Below are positions 11,511 to 22,991 of a DNA stretch of 64,000 bases, piece by piece. Within the stretch, counting starts at the first letter, position 1, and each line of letters begins with the position of its first letter. The translations under genes and the position numbers were made by a program. The notes under the pieces are model-generated. The model was not told the origin of the DNA. It saw only the letters and a program-made list of their open reading frames with translations, and did not search any database. Origin of the DNA: Polytrichum commune (lineage: Eukaryota; Streptophyta; Polytrichopsida; Polytrichales; Polytrichaceae); contig OX485805.1 in the NCBI GenBank assembly GCA_950295325.1, forward strand, positions 32,225,501 to 32,289,500, written 5' to 3'.

Positions 11511-14500
11511 ATGCAAGGTAGGACTCGCTCACAAAAACCAAGTTTGATAGTAGGACTAGAGAAATCTACTCGAAAGAGGCGGTCCTCTAAAATCAGTGAT
11601 AGATTAGAACAAGATAATGTTAGAATAGAGAGTTGTTTGAACGTCGAACCGAGGACTAGGTCAATTCTAGACACCTTAGAACTTGGAGCTCAACTTGAAG
11701 AGGAGATCACTCCCTCCAAATTGAGTGGTGAAACTTCTTCGGAAAATTACACACTTAGAGAAGAATTCCCGGTAGAAGTTGATAGGGGATTGTTGAATAG
11801 TTCACCGGTCACCATGGCCGAGGAACGGGGGATGGATCCACCACCCATACCCCCAATTCCGCCCATACCTCCTATACCTCCAATAGACCCATTGGTTAGG
11901 CCAAGAGGCCTACCAATTGTGGTTCCACAAAATTTAGCGGCGATGGATATGCCATCTCATCTCCCTAAATTTTATGGGACCAAGGATGAGGACCCCTCTC
12001 GGCACATGGAACGGTATATCGAACGGTTGGCTAGCTTCCTCATAACCGACCCGGGTTATTGGTTAGTGTGGTTTCCTACCACTCTAGAGGGGGAAGCCTA
12101 TGAATGGTATCGGGATCATGCCGAGGGACATTTTAGGGGATGGGAACAATTACAAAGGGAGTTTCTTAACGAATTTAGGCCGGAAGTGGGTCAAAGTACC
12201 GCATTAAGGGCATTGTCGTCATTGAAGCAAGGAAGGGAGGAAGAAATTTCGGCTTACATTAGGAGGTTTGATTTAGTGTGCACTAGATTCGTGGGTACCA
12301 TGCTCAACGACGACACGCTAAAGCAATTTTTCATTCAAGGGTTTTTTAAGTCCGGAACTATTAGGGGTGTTCTAGAAAGGAATCCCTTGACCTTGGCGGA
12401 TGCCAAGCGTGCGGCTAGAGATATTGAAAACTTGGATAAAGATCACGAAAGGCTATGGAGAAGGGAGGATGAATTGATCCCACAATTCATCCCCATACGC
12501 CCTAGGGTGGTAGCGGTAGAACCCGCTAAGTATGAGAACCAAATTCCATATGCCATTGTGGACACCGGTCCCCGACCTTTAGCGGTTAGGGAACCGGCAC
12601 CTCTTTTGGCACTACCGGCCCCTAGAACGGATCCACACTTGGAGGAGGTTGAGAGAAGACTAGGTGCTAGCCAACTAGGATTCCAAGAGGCTATGATAAA
12701 ACAAATGCAAAGCCTCACGGATCAAATGTCATTAATGATCCGGAGTCAACAACCGGGGCCTCCACCCCCGGTTGAGTCGGGTAGGCATTCTTCCGGATTA
12801 TGGTGTGTCCAATGTGGCCAACCGGGCCACACGCGTCAATTTTGTAGAAGTGGACAAAACCGTGACCAAAGAGGAAACGGTAACCCACCTCAACAAAATC
12901 AACGAGGTCAAGCGCCACCTCACTATGGAAATGGAAGCAATAGAGGACCACAACCTAGAGGGCAAGGTGGCCAAAATTTAGAGAAGAAGGAATTTCATCT
13001 CTTTTGTGGAAGGTGGCACGCTCAAGGACAATGTTGGTCCGAAGGTCAAGAGTTTAATTGTAGCAATTGTGGAGGAAGTCATCCCTCGGATACGTGTCGC
13101 CAACCGGACAAAATAATTAATGTCCCTTACCCGGTGGCTAATCCACAACAACAAGCAAGGGATAATATGCGAGGTGCTAGGCCACAAGGAGTACCGGCCA
13201 ATGAACTTAGGCCACCTAACTTATACTATGACCATAGTAATGCTAGGCAAACTTTTCATCCACCGGCGGGCTTGCAAACTACAACCGGTTACATTCCAAT
13301 ACAAAATAGACAAGGAGTTCCACCTAATGGTAGTAACGGGAGACAAGCGCCTCCAACGGATCCGGGACCATCTAACTCCCAAGATGTTAGGTTCATGGAT
13401 GGAGTGTTGGAGGCCACATGTGATGACATGCTTCCTCTCCCAACGAGAATTGGAGAGGAGCAAAGTCAATGGCCTCCTCACACCAATGCTATTACATATG
13501 AGTTAGTGAAGGGTAAGGGTGTGGTTGAAGAAGCACCTGCACTAGCGGTAACTACTAGGGCTAGGAGAGGGGATGCCCCGTTGGAGGTAGGAATAGGAGA
13601 GCAAGGAAATTACTCTTCGGATGAAGAGATTAATCTCTCCGAGTTGGATAGGGTAGCTAGAAGAGCTACTAAGGATGTGGAGAGGGAAAATATAATTTTA
13701 CAAGATAGGGAGAGGACTAATGCGGTACATGACTTGGATAATAGCGATGTGGGTGAATGGGAAGGACCGGGGGTTCCCGTAGACGAATTCGACGTAGTGG
13801 GTAATTCTAAGGTGGAAAGATCTACCGGGTACGACTTGTGGGCGGACCTTAGTACACTCAAGGCGGATATTACTTTCGGCCAACTATTGGAAATTTCACC
13901 CACGGCAAGGAAAACATTAAAGGAGGGAATGCCGGTACACAAGAGGATGAGGAAGGTGAAAGCTAAAATAGCCGCTAGGATCCAATCACAAGGTGGAAGA
14001 GACGTGAAAGCTATAGAAATAGAAGTTGTTATAGTAGATAAGGTGGTTCCTAATGTGCTAGTCGACGGAGGGAGTAGTCTAAATATACTACCGGAGGATA
14101 CTATGAAAAAATTGGGACTTGGACTCACGGGGCCTTCACCTTTGGTCATAAATATGGCAAATCAAAGTTCGACTACACCTTTGGGGATGATCAAGGATTG
14201 TAGAATGACTACGGGAAGTGAGGAGTACTTGGTCACCTTCCATGTCATTAAAATGCACTCCAACAAGGACACCTTCCCCATTTTGCTAGGTAGGCCTTGG
14301 TTGCGGATGGCGAATGCTATGGTCAATTGGGGTGGACCTAAACCATCCATCACTTATGGTCCGGAGGGTAATAGGGTCATAGTGTCCATTGGTTCATTAG
14401 AAGGATGGATGAAGAAGGAGATGTATTTGCCATTGGAGAAGGAAATTGATGACTTAAACGAGAATGAGATTGGCAAGGCATTGGTGGGAGTCGTCCATCC

Positions 14501-17500
14501 CGAAGGTCAAAGGGTTGTTATAGATTCGGGCTCGGGAAGTCTAGGTCCTAATTTTTACAATTATGGGGATAATGGGGATTATGCCCAATGGCTAAGGGAG
14601 TACCCCGAGTCCGAGGTTGATGTAATGGTTACATTTCACCAAGTAGGCTTAGGGAGTGAATTTCCTAGTGTTAGTTTAGGAGAGGGCTCATTGTTGGAGC
14701 CATGTGAGGTGCTCACCGAGGAAGAGTGGGTTAGCGGTGGGTTAACACCTTGGGTAGATGACGTGGAAGAGGGTGAGGTTAGTTTAATTCATGTAGATGG
14801 GACTCAAGAGGAGGATGTGATTATTGAGTCATCGAAATTGGAGGAGCCTTTACATTTCAAGACCACGTCTACGGGGATAGTTGTAGGTCAAGATGTGAAA
14901 GATTACCCCAATGTGCCTTCCGATTGGTATCGGAACAAAGAGGAACAAGCACATGTGTCGGAAGCGGATTGGCGGTACGTGGATGTGAAATTAAAGAATG
15001 GAAAAACCCGACAAATGAAGATGGGCTCCAAATTGGGGGAGAAAGAGGTTAGGGAGTATAGCAATTTGGTGGATGAGTTTAGTGATACTTTTGCATGGTC
15101 CTACGATGAGCTTAAGGGAATTCCTAGGGAAATGGTAGAGCACCGGATTCCTTTAATTCCGGGGGCGAGGCCAATTAGACAAAAGGAGAGGAGGATGAAT
15201 CCTCAATTGCAATTGTTGGTGAAAGCGGAATTGGAAAGGTTATTGAAGGCCGGGTTTATCAAGCCGGTGGAAATCACGGATTGGGTTTCTCCTATGGTCT
15301 TAGTAAAGAAAAAAAATGGGAAATTAAGGGTTTGTGTCGACTATAGGAAATTGAATTCGTGCACACAAAAGGATCACTTCCCCTTACCTTTTATCACCTT
15401 GTTGCTTGAGGAGGTTGGAGGTCATTCGCGATATACCTTTATGGATGGGTATGCGGGTTATAATCAAATTTCCATAGCCCTCCAAGATATCCATAAAACG
15501 GCTTTTACTACACCTTGGGGTACTTTTGTGTGGGTAGTGATGCCATTTGGGTTATGTAATGCCCCGGCTACTTTCCAACGATTAGTAATGTATATCTTCA
15601 CCGACTTGTTGTTCAAATCCATGACCGTCTTTGTGGACGATTTTAGCACACAAAGTAATGTGGATGATCACCTACATTGTGTTAGGGAGGCATTGGTTAG
15701 GTGTAGGAAGATGAGGTTAGCATTGAACCCGGATAAGACATTTTTGGGAGTGAATAAGGGAGTGTTGTTGGGTTATGTTGTTAGTGAGAAAGGTAGAGAA
15801 CCCGATCCGGATAAGATTGCGGCCATAAGCGACTTGGCAACTCCAACCAATTCCAAGGGGATCTCTAAGTTGTTAGGACATGTGGGATGGTACCGGGAAC
15901 TTATTCCTAATTTTTCAAAGATAGCGGTGCCCATTACCCATTTGCTCAAAAAGGATGTCAAATTCGAGTGGACGGATGCTTGTCAAAAAGCCTTTGAGGA
16001 ATTGCGGGATAGGTTGAGCACCTATCCGGTGTTGATACCACCCAATTGGGGTAAACCTTTTCACGTCTATTGTGATGCTAGTAATGTGGCAATAGGGAGT
16101 GCGCTTTGTCAAGCAACGGGAGAAAAAGAGAAGGATCAACCCATAGCTTATGCGAGTAAGCAATTGACCCCCGCCGAAAGAAACTACTCTACAACGGAGA
16201 GGGAGTGCCTAGCCATGGTGTTTTCCGTTAAAAAGTTTAGGCATTACCTCATGTGCAACCCGGTTGTATTTTTTGTTGACCACATGGCTATCAAGTATCT
16301 AATTAACAAGGCGGAGTTAAGTGGTAGGTTAGCTAGGTGGGTTTTGTTATTAGAAGAATTCGACTACACGGTGGAATATAAACCGGGTCGTATGCATTTA
16401 CAAGCGGACCACTTGTCTAGGTTGTCGGAGGAGATAGGAAAAAATCCGGTAAATGATATGTTAGTAGATGATAGCCTCTTTGTGGTCACTTCTACACCGG
16501 AGTGGTATGCGGGCATAGTGGAATTTCTAACAACCCACAAGTTGCCCAAAGAGTGGACAAAAGAAGAGAGAAGGAAGGTGAGGGTAAATAGTAGGCAATT
16601 TGTTGTAGTGGGCCATAGGTTGTTTAGAAGGGGGTCCGATGGTATTTTACGACGATGCGTGTCAAAAACGGAGGTTGAAGCGATTTTAATCGCTTGCCAC
16701 GATAGCGCTTGCGGCGGTCACTTCTCGGGTCAACTCACCGGGCAAAAAATACTTAGAGCGGGCTACTTTTGGCCTACACTATTTAAGGACGCCCATGACT
16801 ATGTAAGGAAATGCGACGCTTGCCAACGGTATGCCCGAGACGACCTTAGAATGGAGATGCCTTTACATGTATCATTACCCTTAATTCCTTTCGAAAAATG
16901 GGGCATCGACTATGTGGGTGAGGTCCATCCCCAATCTTCAAAAGGAATGAAATATATTATGGTGGCAACCGAGTACCTCACCAAGTGGGCGGAAGCCAAA
17001 GCGGTGAAGACCGACACGGCGGAACACGCGGCAACATTTATGTACGAAAACATAATTTCGCGGTTCGGGGTGCCGAAGATCCTAGTAAGCGATAGGGGTA
17101 CTCACTTTTTGAATGATTTGATTCGAGAGATGACAGAGAAATTTAAAATTGATCACCGGAAGACTACTCCCTACCACCCACAAACCAATGGACAAACGGA
17201 AAGGGTTAACGGAATTTTGGTGAGTATACTACGCAAGACGGTTATAGACTCGAAGCGGGATTGGGATACGAAACTAACGGCGGCACTTTGGGCATACCGT
17301 ACAACCTATAAGGTAACTACGCGTGCTACACCATTTTCCTTAGTCTATGGTCTTGAAGCGACACTACCAATCGAATATGAAGTCGAGTCACTTAGGGTGG
17401 CCGTGAGTACGAGACTTACCGAAAGTCAATCCTTACGAAATCGACTCACCGATTTGGAAGCACTTGACGAAGGGAGGAGAATGGCGGCTCAACATATTGA

Positions 17501-17750
17501 GGCAATTCAAAGAAGGAGAAAGATTACTTTCGACAAACGACATAAGAGAAGGGCCCTAACACCGGGAATGATGGTCATGATTCAAGACGCACGAAAGCTT
17601 GAATTTCCGGCGAAATTCGATGCGGTATGGTTAGGACCTTACCTTGTCTATGAGGTCTTTCCTAATAATTCAATTCAATTGGAAACGTTGAATGGTGAGC
17701 TCTTTCCTACCCGTACATCGGGAAGTAGATGTAAGGAGTACCGAGCTTGA
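11511..17750 (+). CDS. gag-pol: Ty3/gypsy Gag-Pol polyprotein
   Basis: 2079 residues in one frame from ATG at 11511 to TGA at 17750. In order: retrotransposon Gag domain (about residues 150-310); two zinc knuckles, C432-X2-C-X4-H-X4-C and a second CX2CX3HX4C near 516-529; aspartic protease with D852-G-G-S; reverse transcriptase (about 1256-1420) with the FVDDF catalytic pair D1376/D1377; RNase H with D1522 in YCDAS; integrase with an H-H-C-C zinc region ending KCDACQRY, and the D1800, D1861, E1897 triad (D-35-E spacing, SDRGTHF and NGQTERVNG). No chromodomain is evident after the integrase. It would make virus-like particles, copy the RNA and integrate the cDNA. No frameshift separates gag and pol, as in many plant gypsy lineages. 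It looks fully coding-competent. Confidence 0.97.
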   Translation: MQGRTRSQKPSLIVGLEKSTRKRRSSKISDRLEQDNVRIESCLNVEPRTRSILDTLELGAQLEEEITPSKLSGETSSENYTLREEFPVEVDRGLLNSSPVTMAEERGMDPPPIPPIPPIPPIPPIDPLVRPRGLPIVVPQNLAAMDMPSHLPKFYGTKDEDPSRHMERYIERLASFLITDPGYWLVWFPTTLEGEAYEWYRDHAEGHFRGWEQLQREFLNEFRPEVGQSTALRALSSLKQGREEEISAYIRRFDLVCTRFVGTMLNDDTLKQFFIQGFFKSGTIRGVLERNPLTLADAKRAARDIENLDKDHERLWRREDELIPQFIPIRPRVVAVEPAKYENQIPYAIVDTGPRPLAVREPAPLLALPAPRTDPHLEEVERRLGASQLGFQEAMIKQMQSLTDQMSLMIRSQQPGPPPPVESGRHSSGLWCVQCGQPGHTRQFCRSGQNRDQRGNGNPPQQNQRGQAPPHYGNGSNRGPQPRGQGGQNLEKKEFHLFCGRWHAQGQCWSEGQEFNCSNCGGSHPSDTCRQPDKIINVPYPVANPQQQARDNMRGARPQGVPANELRPPNLYYDHSNARQTFHPPAGLQTTTGYIPIQNRQGVPPNGSNGRQAPPTDPGPSNSQDVRFMDGVLEATCDDMLPLPTRIGEEQSQWPPHTNAITYELVKGKGVVEEAPALAVTTRARRGDAPLEVGIGEQGNYSSDEEINLSELDRVARRATKDVERENIILQDRERTNAVHDLDNSDVGEWEGPGVPVDEFDVVGNSKVERSTGYDLWADLSTLKADITFGQLLEISPTARKTLKEGMPVHKRMRKVKAKIAARIQSQGGRDVKAIEIEVVIVDKVVPNVLVDGGSSLNILPEDTMKKLGLGLTGPSPLVINMANQSSTTPLGMIKDCRMTTGSEEYLVTFHVIKMHSNKDTFPILLGRPWLRMANAMVNWGGPKPSITYGPEGNRVIVSIGSLEGWMKKEMYLPLEKEIDDLNENEIGKALVGVVHPEGQRVVIDSGSGSLGPNFYNYGDNGDYAQWLREYPESEVDVMVTFHQVGLGSEFPSVSLGEGSLLEPCEVLTEEEWVSGGLTPWVDDVEEGEVSLIHVDGTQEEDVIIESSKLEEPLHFKTTSTGIVVGQDVKDYPNVPSDWYRNKEEQAHVSEADWRYVDVKLKNGKTRQMKMGSKLGEKEVREYSNLVDEFSDTFAWSYDELKGIPREMVEHRIPLIPGARPIRQKERRMNPQLQLLVKAELERLLKAGFIKPVEITDWVSPMVLVKKKNGKLRVCVDYRKLNSCTQKDHFPLPFITLLLEEVGGHSRYTFMDGYAGYNQISIALQDIHKTAFTTPWGTFVWVVMPFGLCNAPATFQRLVMYIFTDLLFKSMTVFVDDFSTQSNVDDHLHCVREALVRCRKMRLALNPDKTFLGVNKGVLLGYVVSEKGREPDPDKIAAISDLATPTNSKGISKLLGHVGWYRELIPNFSKIAVPITHLLKKDVKFEWTDACQKAFEELRDRLSTYPVLIPPNWGKPFHVYCDASNVAIGSALCQATGEKEKDQPIAYASKQLTPAERNYSTTERECLAMVFSVKKFRHYLMCNPVVFFVDHMAIKYLINKAELSGRLARWVLLLEEFDYTVEYKPGRMHLQADHLSRLSEEIGKNPVNDMLVDDSLFVVTSTPEWYAGIVEFLTTHKLPKEWTKEERRKVRVNSRQFVVVGHRLFRRGSDGILRRCVSKTEVEAILIACHDSACGGHFSGQLTGQKILRAGYFWPTLFKDAHDYVRKCDACQRYARDDLRMEMPLHVSLPLIPFEKWGIDYVGEVHPQSSKGMKYIMVATEYLTKWAEAKAVKTDTAEHAATFMYENIISRFGVPKILVSDRGTHFLNDLIREMTEKFKIDHRKTTPYHPQTNGQTERVNGILVSILRKTVIDSKRDWDTKLTAALWAYRTTYKVTTRATPFSLVYGLEATLPIEYEVESLRVAVSTRLTESQSLRNRLTDLEALDEGRRMAAQHIEAIQRRRKITFDKRHKRRALTPGMMVMIQDARKLEFPAKFDAVWLGPYLVYEVFPNNSIQLETLNGELFPTRTSGSRCKEYRA

Positions 17751-17811
17751 CTAGGCAACTTACCCTTGGAGCAAGAGATGTTTGGATTCATCCCCCGATG
17801 GTCGCCAATTA

Positions 17812-19722
17812 TGTGAGCCCAAAAGGGTGCCCACATTTAGTCTTAGACCCTTGAAACGTTAGTTGATGCACTTTGAAGTAGCATGTTACTTCACAAAAAT
17901 ATAAAAAGAGTGAAATGTTAGTCTTAGAAGTACCATGTTGTAAGAGGCTAGGATGTGAGTTGTTATTGTGTTTTTACCTTCGGAAGGATTTGAGTGAATG
18001 AGGATAGGTAAGGAGAACTTGGATTGAGTAGTTAGTGAGTAGGCTAGTACAAATGGATGGAGACAACCAAAGTGACTCAAGAGGCAAGTGCATTCGAATT
18101 GGGATGAATGGAGGATCACATGGAGCGCACAAGTGGACCACCTCATCATGGCCACTTAATGGGGAAGGTCCAAGGAAGAATGCAAGGTGGAGGATAAGCA
18201 AATTCTCAAAGCACCAATCAAATCACGAGTTAAGCATCGTGGTTTGAATTAAGTGGTGAGCGACGATTTGGGAAAGTAAGGGGAGAAAGTTATGGCGGCG
18301 GAAAGCGAAGGAGGCTAAGTTTGGGTTGAAGCATCCCAAGTTTGGTAAAGTGTGGTAGGTAGAAAGCCAAGGCTAGTTAAATGTTCGAATTAGGATCCTT
18401 GTTGATCATTTGAGGGAGGAAGGCTTAGAAGATAGGATTGGCGCCTACTAAGTAGGAGGAAATCTCAAGGGCTTATCGTGAGCCTTGAGGGTGCTCACCC
18501 CCTCAAGCTTACTATATAATCCCTCATTCTTCCCTCACTCATCCTCTCTTTCCTTTGTGCTCCAAGGCACCCCACGAGTTATAAGTGTGGGTGTGGGAAG
18601 CCATATTGGAGCACATGTGTGTGCTTAATTTTTAGTTTGAGAGCCAAGGCTTGTTAGCCTTGAAGAGGGCTTGACCTCTTGGTAGAATTAGTGTTGACGT
18701 GAAGGATTTTAAAGTTAATTCATGATTCCAATTTGTGGTACTTAAAGTTCATGTTTTGAATACACGTGGTTGCAAGTTCCATGTTTAAGAGTTGAGCACT
18801 TGATGTTGTGATGAGTGCAAAAATATACTTGTGTGGATTAATTAGTCTTAGTGAAGTTAGGAAATTCTCTCTCTCCCTCTCTTCTCTAGGAAGTTGAGCT
18901 CTTAGAGCTCGGGAAAAAATGTGGAATTAGGTAGGGGACTTAGTGGGATTAGTGGAATTAGGTAGGTGAATTAGGGGGAGGCCTTGGAGAAGCTCTCTTT
19001 TGTTCATTTTCTGGTTTTTGTGGTTGAGGGTGGAGAAACTTAGTTAGAAGTAGCCGCAGCTAAGGAGCTGGGTTTATGAAGGAGCTGGGTTTATTTAATT
19101 AGAAGTAAGGAGCTGGGTTTATTTAGTTAGAAGTAAGGAGCTGGGTTTATGAAGGAGCTGGGTTTGTTTAGTTAGAAAGTAAAGAGCTGGGTTTATGAAG
19201 GACCTGGGTTTGTTTAGTTAGAAGCTAAGGAGCTGGGTTCATGAAGGAGCTGGGTTTGTTTAGTTAGAAGCTAAGAAGCTGGGTTTATGAAGGAGCTAGG
19301 TTTATGAAGGAGCTAGGTTTATGTAATTAGAAAGTAAAGAGATGGGTTCATGAAGGAGCTTAGTAGATAGCCTACCTAATTAGCTCATAGACAAGTAGTT
19401 AGTTACATTATGCTAGTTAGTGTTATGTGTGGCTTTCACAAGTAAATGTATTTGAGATTGACTATAGAGAATAGTGTTTTTTTTTAACACTTGCATCCTC
19501 TCTTTAAAAATAAACCACGTGCACAACTTAATGGAGAATGTGGAGCACTCTCGCGATGGCAAGACAAAGGAAGCAAAGACCAAAGTTAAATCCAAGACCA
19601 CTTGAAGGGTGAACCTTGTACTATGGACTCATCCAAGTCCAAATCCAATACCGCGGAGGAATGTGAGCCCAAACCCACTACTCGGACTACGGACGCTTAA
19701 GGGTGGGGGGTTTGGCCTCACA
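17812..19722 (+). repeat. 3' long terminal repeat
   Basis: The same 1911 bp as the 5' LTR, offset by 9122 bp, with no difference noticed. No strong polypurine tract is visible just before it; the nearest purine-rich stretch is GGAGCAAGAGATG around 17768-17780. Confidence 0.95.
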
Positions 19723-19936
19723 CCCAGCCTCTAAGTGTGGATGGGATCTGGATGACAGTGTGGCCACTGGCCATCCAAAACCTTTACGAACCTAATGGCA
19801 TATTAGTCATATGAACTTGTATGAGCACTGAGTATTTGCAATTTTGTTTATATATGATGGTTTTTGTGGTCTTCGATTTGAACCTACAATTTTTGTGATT
19901 TTTTGACAATGTTCAATGTTCATGTGTGTAGGCAGA

Positions 19937-22900
19937 ATGGATGGGTTTAGTGAAATTGGGGATTGGTCATCTGATGACATGGCCACCTGGCCATCTGCAT
20001 CTGATGATGACTTAGACATTGTCGGGGCTACTATGGCTGACAGTGCGGATGAAGATCATTTGGATTTACCTTCGTCTTCCGTACCGCAGTGTCCCATTGT
20101 TGAATGTACGGGACTTTCAAGGGCTTCGTGGGTGAATTTGGAGGTGATACTTCTTAACGATAGTGGAGTTGCTGTGGCGGAGGGGATTTGCTGTAACACC
20201 CATCCGCAAGATTGTATTGATGAAAACCCGCTTGGCACCGAGGACGTTGGGGTTGTCATATTGGAGTCGGTCGTTCATTCCGAGGTGGATCCCACTCATA
20301 GGTTCTCCCTCCGCAGGTGGCCGTTGAGGAATGTCACAATTGATGGAGTTAGCTTCCATGAACATGAGCAACGACACATGCAAATCGAAAAGGAGGTGCA
20401 AGCAAACATGCGGCCGCGCAAGGGTCAAAGAAAGTACGATACATTGGCACGTCCTGCTCCATCTGCAACTGATTGTAAACGTCAAAGGTTGCTCGGGGAG
20501 GAGTCCATTAGAGAAGTTGCCACAAAGGATTGTTGTGTGCATCGTTATTGCCAATTGTTTCCAAGGGATAAATTGAAGGCCATCCGCGAAGAAATGTGGC
20601 TTGGAGATTTCCGTCTAAGATCCACAAGAAAACTTGATGTCCATAGGGCGATACATGTGAATGGGATGGGTCGCAAGGTCATCACCATTGAAAGCATGGA
20701 CGTGTGTTGTAAGGCATGGTACACCATTCACGGTGTGTCGAAAGCGGACTTTTATCGACAAGCTGCTTATGCCAAGGAAGGCCGCCGGTCCCGTCACCAT
20801 GGTAATGTGGGTTTAAAGAAGCCTAGGGAAGCAACAAGGCAAGCAACGGCCACTCTAGCAACCATCATTGTCCCCCTTGCCGATGCAATGCCGCACAAAA
20901 CACGCACGCTCACAACCGGTGAAAAGGTTGTGGAGAAAGTTCTTCCCACAGGCACAAAATGGAAAGACATATTGTTGGACGTGAATGCAGTTGGCGAGAA
21001 GATTGGGTTGGAGCCAATTTCATTGTCAAAATTGAGTGCAATTAAGAAACAAAACTTTAGCGAATACATTACAAAAAGACGAGGGGACAAATTTGCCAGG
21101 TGCTCTAATTGCGAGAAGTTGAAGCGCCTCCGGGATGCACACACGATGGGTACCGAGTCATATGCAGCGCATCAATTGAACTATTTCAAGCACGTAAACA
21201 TGCAAGAGGCACACCGTAATGATTATTACACAAATAGAGCTTTGTCCATCTCCAGGCCCTTGGAGGTTCTTACGGTTATCCATGACAAAATGGACCATGC
21301 CAAAACAGCCTCCCCATGTTTTGCAAATCGAATCAAGGCCACGGATGGGTTTTTTAAGTTGCCTGTATCGGTTACAGGTGAACTTCGAAACAATGTCATG
21401 ACATACCCTAAATGTTGTGGTTTTTTATTCCGTGATGTACTTGAGAACATGGATTCACTCAAAATGGTTTAATTATATCTAATCACGTTGGGTTGGCATT
21501 GCAGGAATGATTGCACATGGACACGGTGATGTCAAGTTTGCTCATTATGCTCTTGATTTGTATCCAGCGGATTCAAACCACACAATAGGGTCATTTGCAA
21601 GGCTTTTACGTGATTTAGAGAAACCGCCAGCCTATTCTTCAGGATTGTTATTTGAAAACACGGGTTCAACACCTCTATATGAAGCGTTGTTGGATGGAAA
21701 AGATGTATGCTTTCATTCGTTGCCAGAGCCACCCAGTGATCCCGTGATTGCCAAAAAGTTGCCTCCCACTTTGCGTGTCCAATTGGACAATTGTGCCAAG
21801 GACAATAAAAGTAGATATGTTTTTGCATATTGGTCGTTGTTGGTTGCGAAAGGCATTTTCAAGGAGGTTTTTATGTCCTTCCTATTGGTAGGCCACACGC
21901 ATGATGATATTGATGCATCTTTTGGGCGGTGGAGCATGAAGTTGCGGGAGGAGGATTTCCCTACAATCCCGTTATTGATGAAGTCGTACATGGATTTGGA
22001 TAACGTTCCGGTCATCCCCCATATGATTGAGGAGGTGCCAGACTTCAAGGCATTTATAGAACCTTATATTCGAAGTGGAGCTCACCGATTGATCGGGCAT
22101 ACGAAGGCACAACAATTCCGCTTCTATATGCGTGACGATGGTGTCCCGGCCATGCAATACAAGTTGTTGTGCACGACACAAGACTGGAGCCCGCCGGAGG
22201 GTCTTCTTGTGTGGCGCGTGGATGCGGATGGAAAGACCATGTTACCGGATGGGGAGCCTAGGCTTTGCAAGCCAATAGCCATGAAGAATTTGGAGGATAT
22301 TTTGAAAGGTATATCAGGCTTCATACAATATTGGGAGAGTTTGAAAATAGCGGATGTTGGCGGATCATGTTGGCATCGTTATGGGAGTTGGATACATTAT
22401 TGGACACGTGTTCGTGCCGCCTTGGCAGACCTCTACCAAGATAGCCCTCATACTTTGAGGCATGGATTTTGGCCACAAACACGAGTCGATGTACAAGCTT
22501 CGGAGCCTAGTCTTTTGGGAAATGGAGAGGTTCGAGAGGAGTTTGATGTGGACGACCATTACGTGGGGCCGGCTAGTAGTCGTCCCCCACCATCTTTCCG
22601 CATTGCAGTGGATTGTCATGAAGGTTATATGCTCATTTTACGTCCTGGAGACGAGACATATGCAAAGCCAGTGTGGGTGGCAAGAGCTTTGTCCAAACCC
22701 AATTTTGTAACTTCCAGCCCTCATTTTCGACAGATACAAGTGGAGTACTATCGACCGACAGCAAGGAATGAAGATGTGATTCGGCATTATACAGGCTGGG
22801 ATACAAACCCTAACTTTCGGTGGAAGGTGGATTCTGAGCACGGTCCATCTTGGGTAGATACAGATTCCATATTCATAGCATGGAAACCACGGAAAAACCA

Positions 22901-22991
22901 TAGTGGATCAGTGTCCATCCCTCAAAAGTACATAACTTTTGCAAAAGACAACCTTGCTCGGATTGCACAAGAAGCAACCCACGTTGAATGA
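19937..22991 (+). CDS. Transposase-like protein A (DUF7869-type), two coding exons
   Basis: Exons 19937-21377 and 21505-22991, split by a 127 bp GT-AG intron (TTACAG|GTGAAC...TTGCAG|GAATG). The joined frame is 975 residues; a coding acceptor (GTGTGTAG|GC) lies just before the ATG. The protein resembles the eukaryotic DUF7869 family, often found in transposon-like genes. Features are: a Cys/His-rich N-terminal half (KDCCVHRYC, VCCKAWYTIHGVSK, FARCSNCEKLK); IHDKMDHAKTA (D450, D453); VQLDNCAKDNK (D575); and GHTHDDID (610-617). The spaced acidic residues fit an RNase H-fold/DDE nuclease, but that is inference. The intact frame, shared with copies B and C, implies recent selection or activity. A TATA promoter lies at 7660 and a palindrome array in intron 1. 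A Ty3/gypsy element now sits in that intron and may impair splicing. Confidence 0.75.
21378..21504 (+). other. Intron of gene A
   Basis: 127 bp, GTGAAC...TTGCAG. Introns of 134 bp and 138 bp split the same V-T-G codon in copies B and C, so the position is conserved although the intron sequences differ. Confidence 0.8.

Larger units (their letters stand above)
8690..19722 (+). mobile_element. Complete, young Ty3/gypsy LTR retrotransposon
   Basis: An 11,033 bp element with TGTGAG...CTCACA long terminal repeats (8690-10600 and 17812-19722), a candidate primer-binding site at 10605 and a single uninterrupted Gag-Pol frame. It is flanked by a perfect 5-bp target duplication CCCAG (8685-8689 and 19723-19727). 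It landed inside one unit of the 78-bp palindrome array in intron 1 of gene A, which widens that intron to about 12 kb. The two LTRs look identical wherever I compared them, and the coding region is intact, so insertion is recent in genome terms. Confidence 0.95.
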
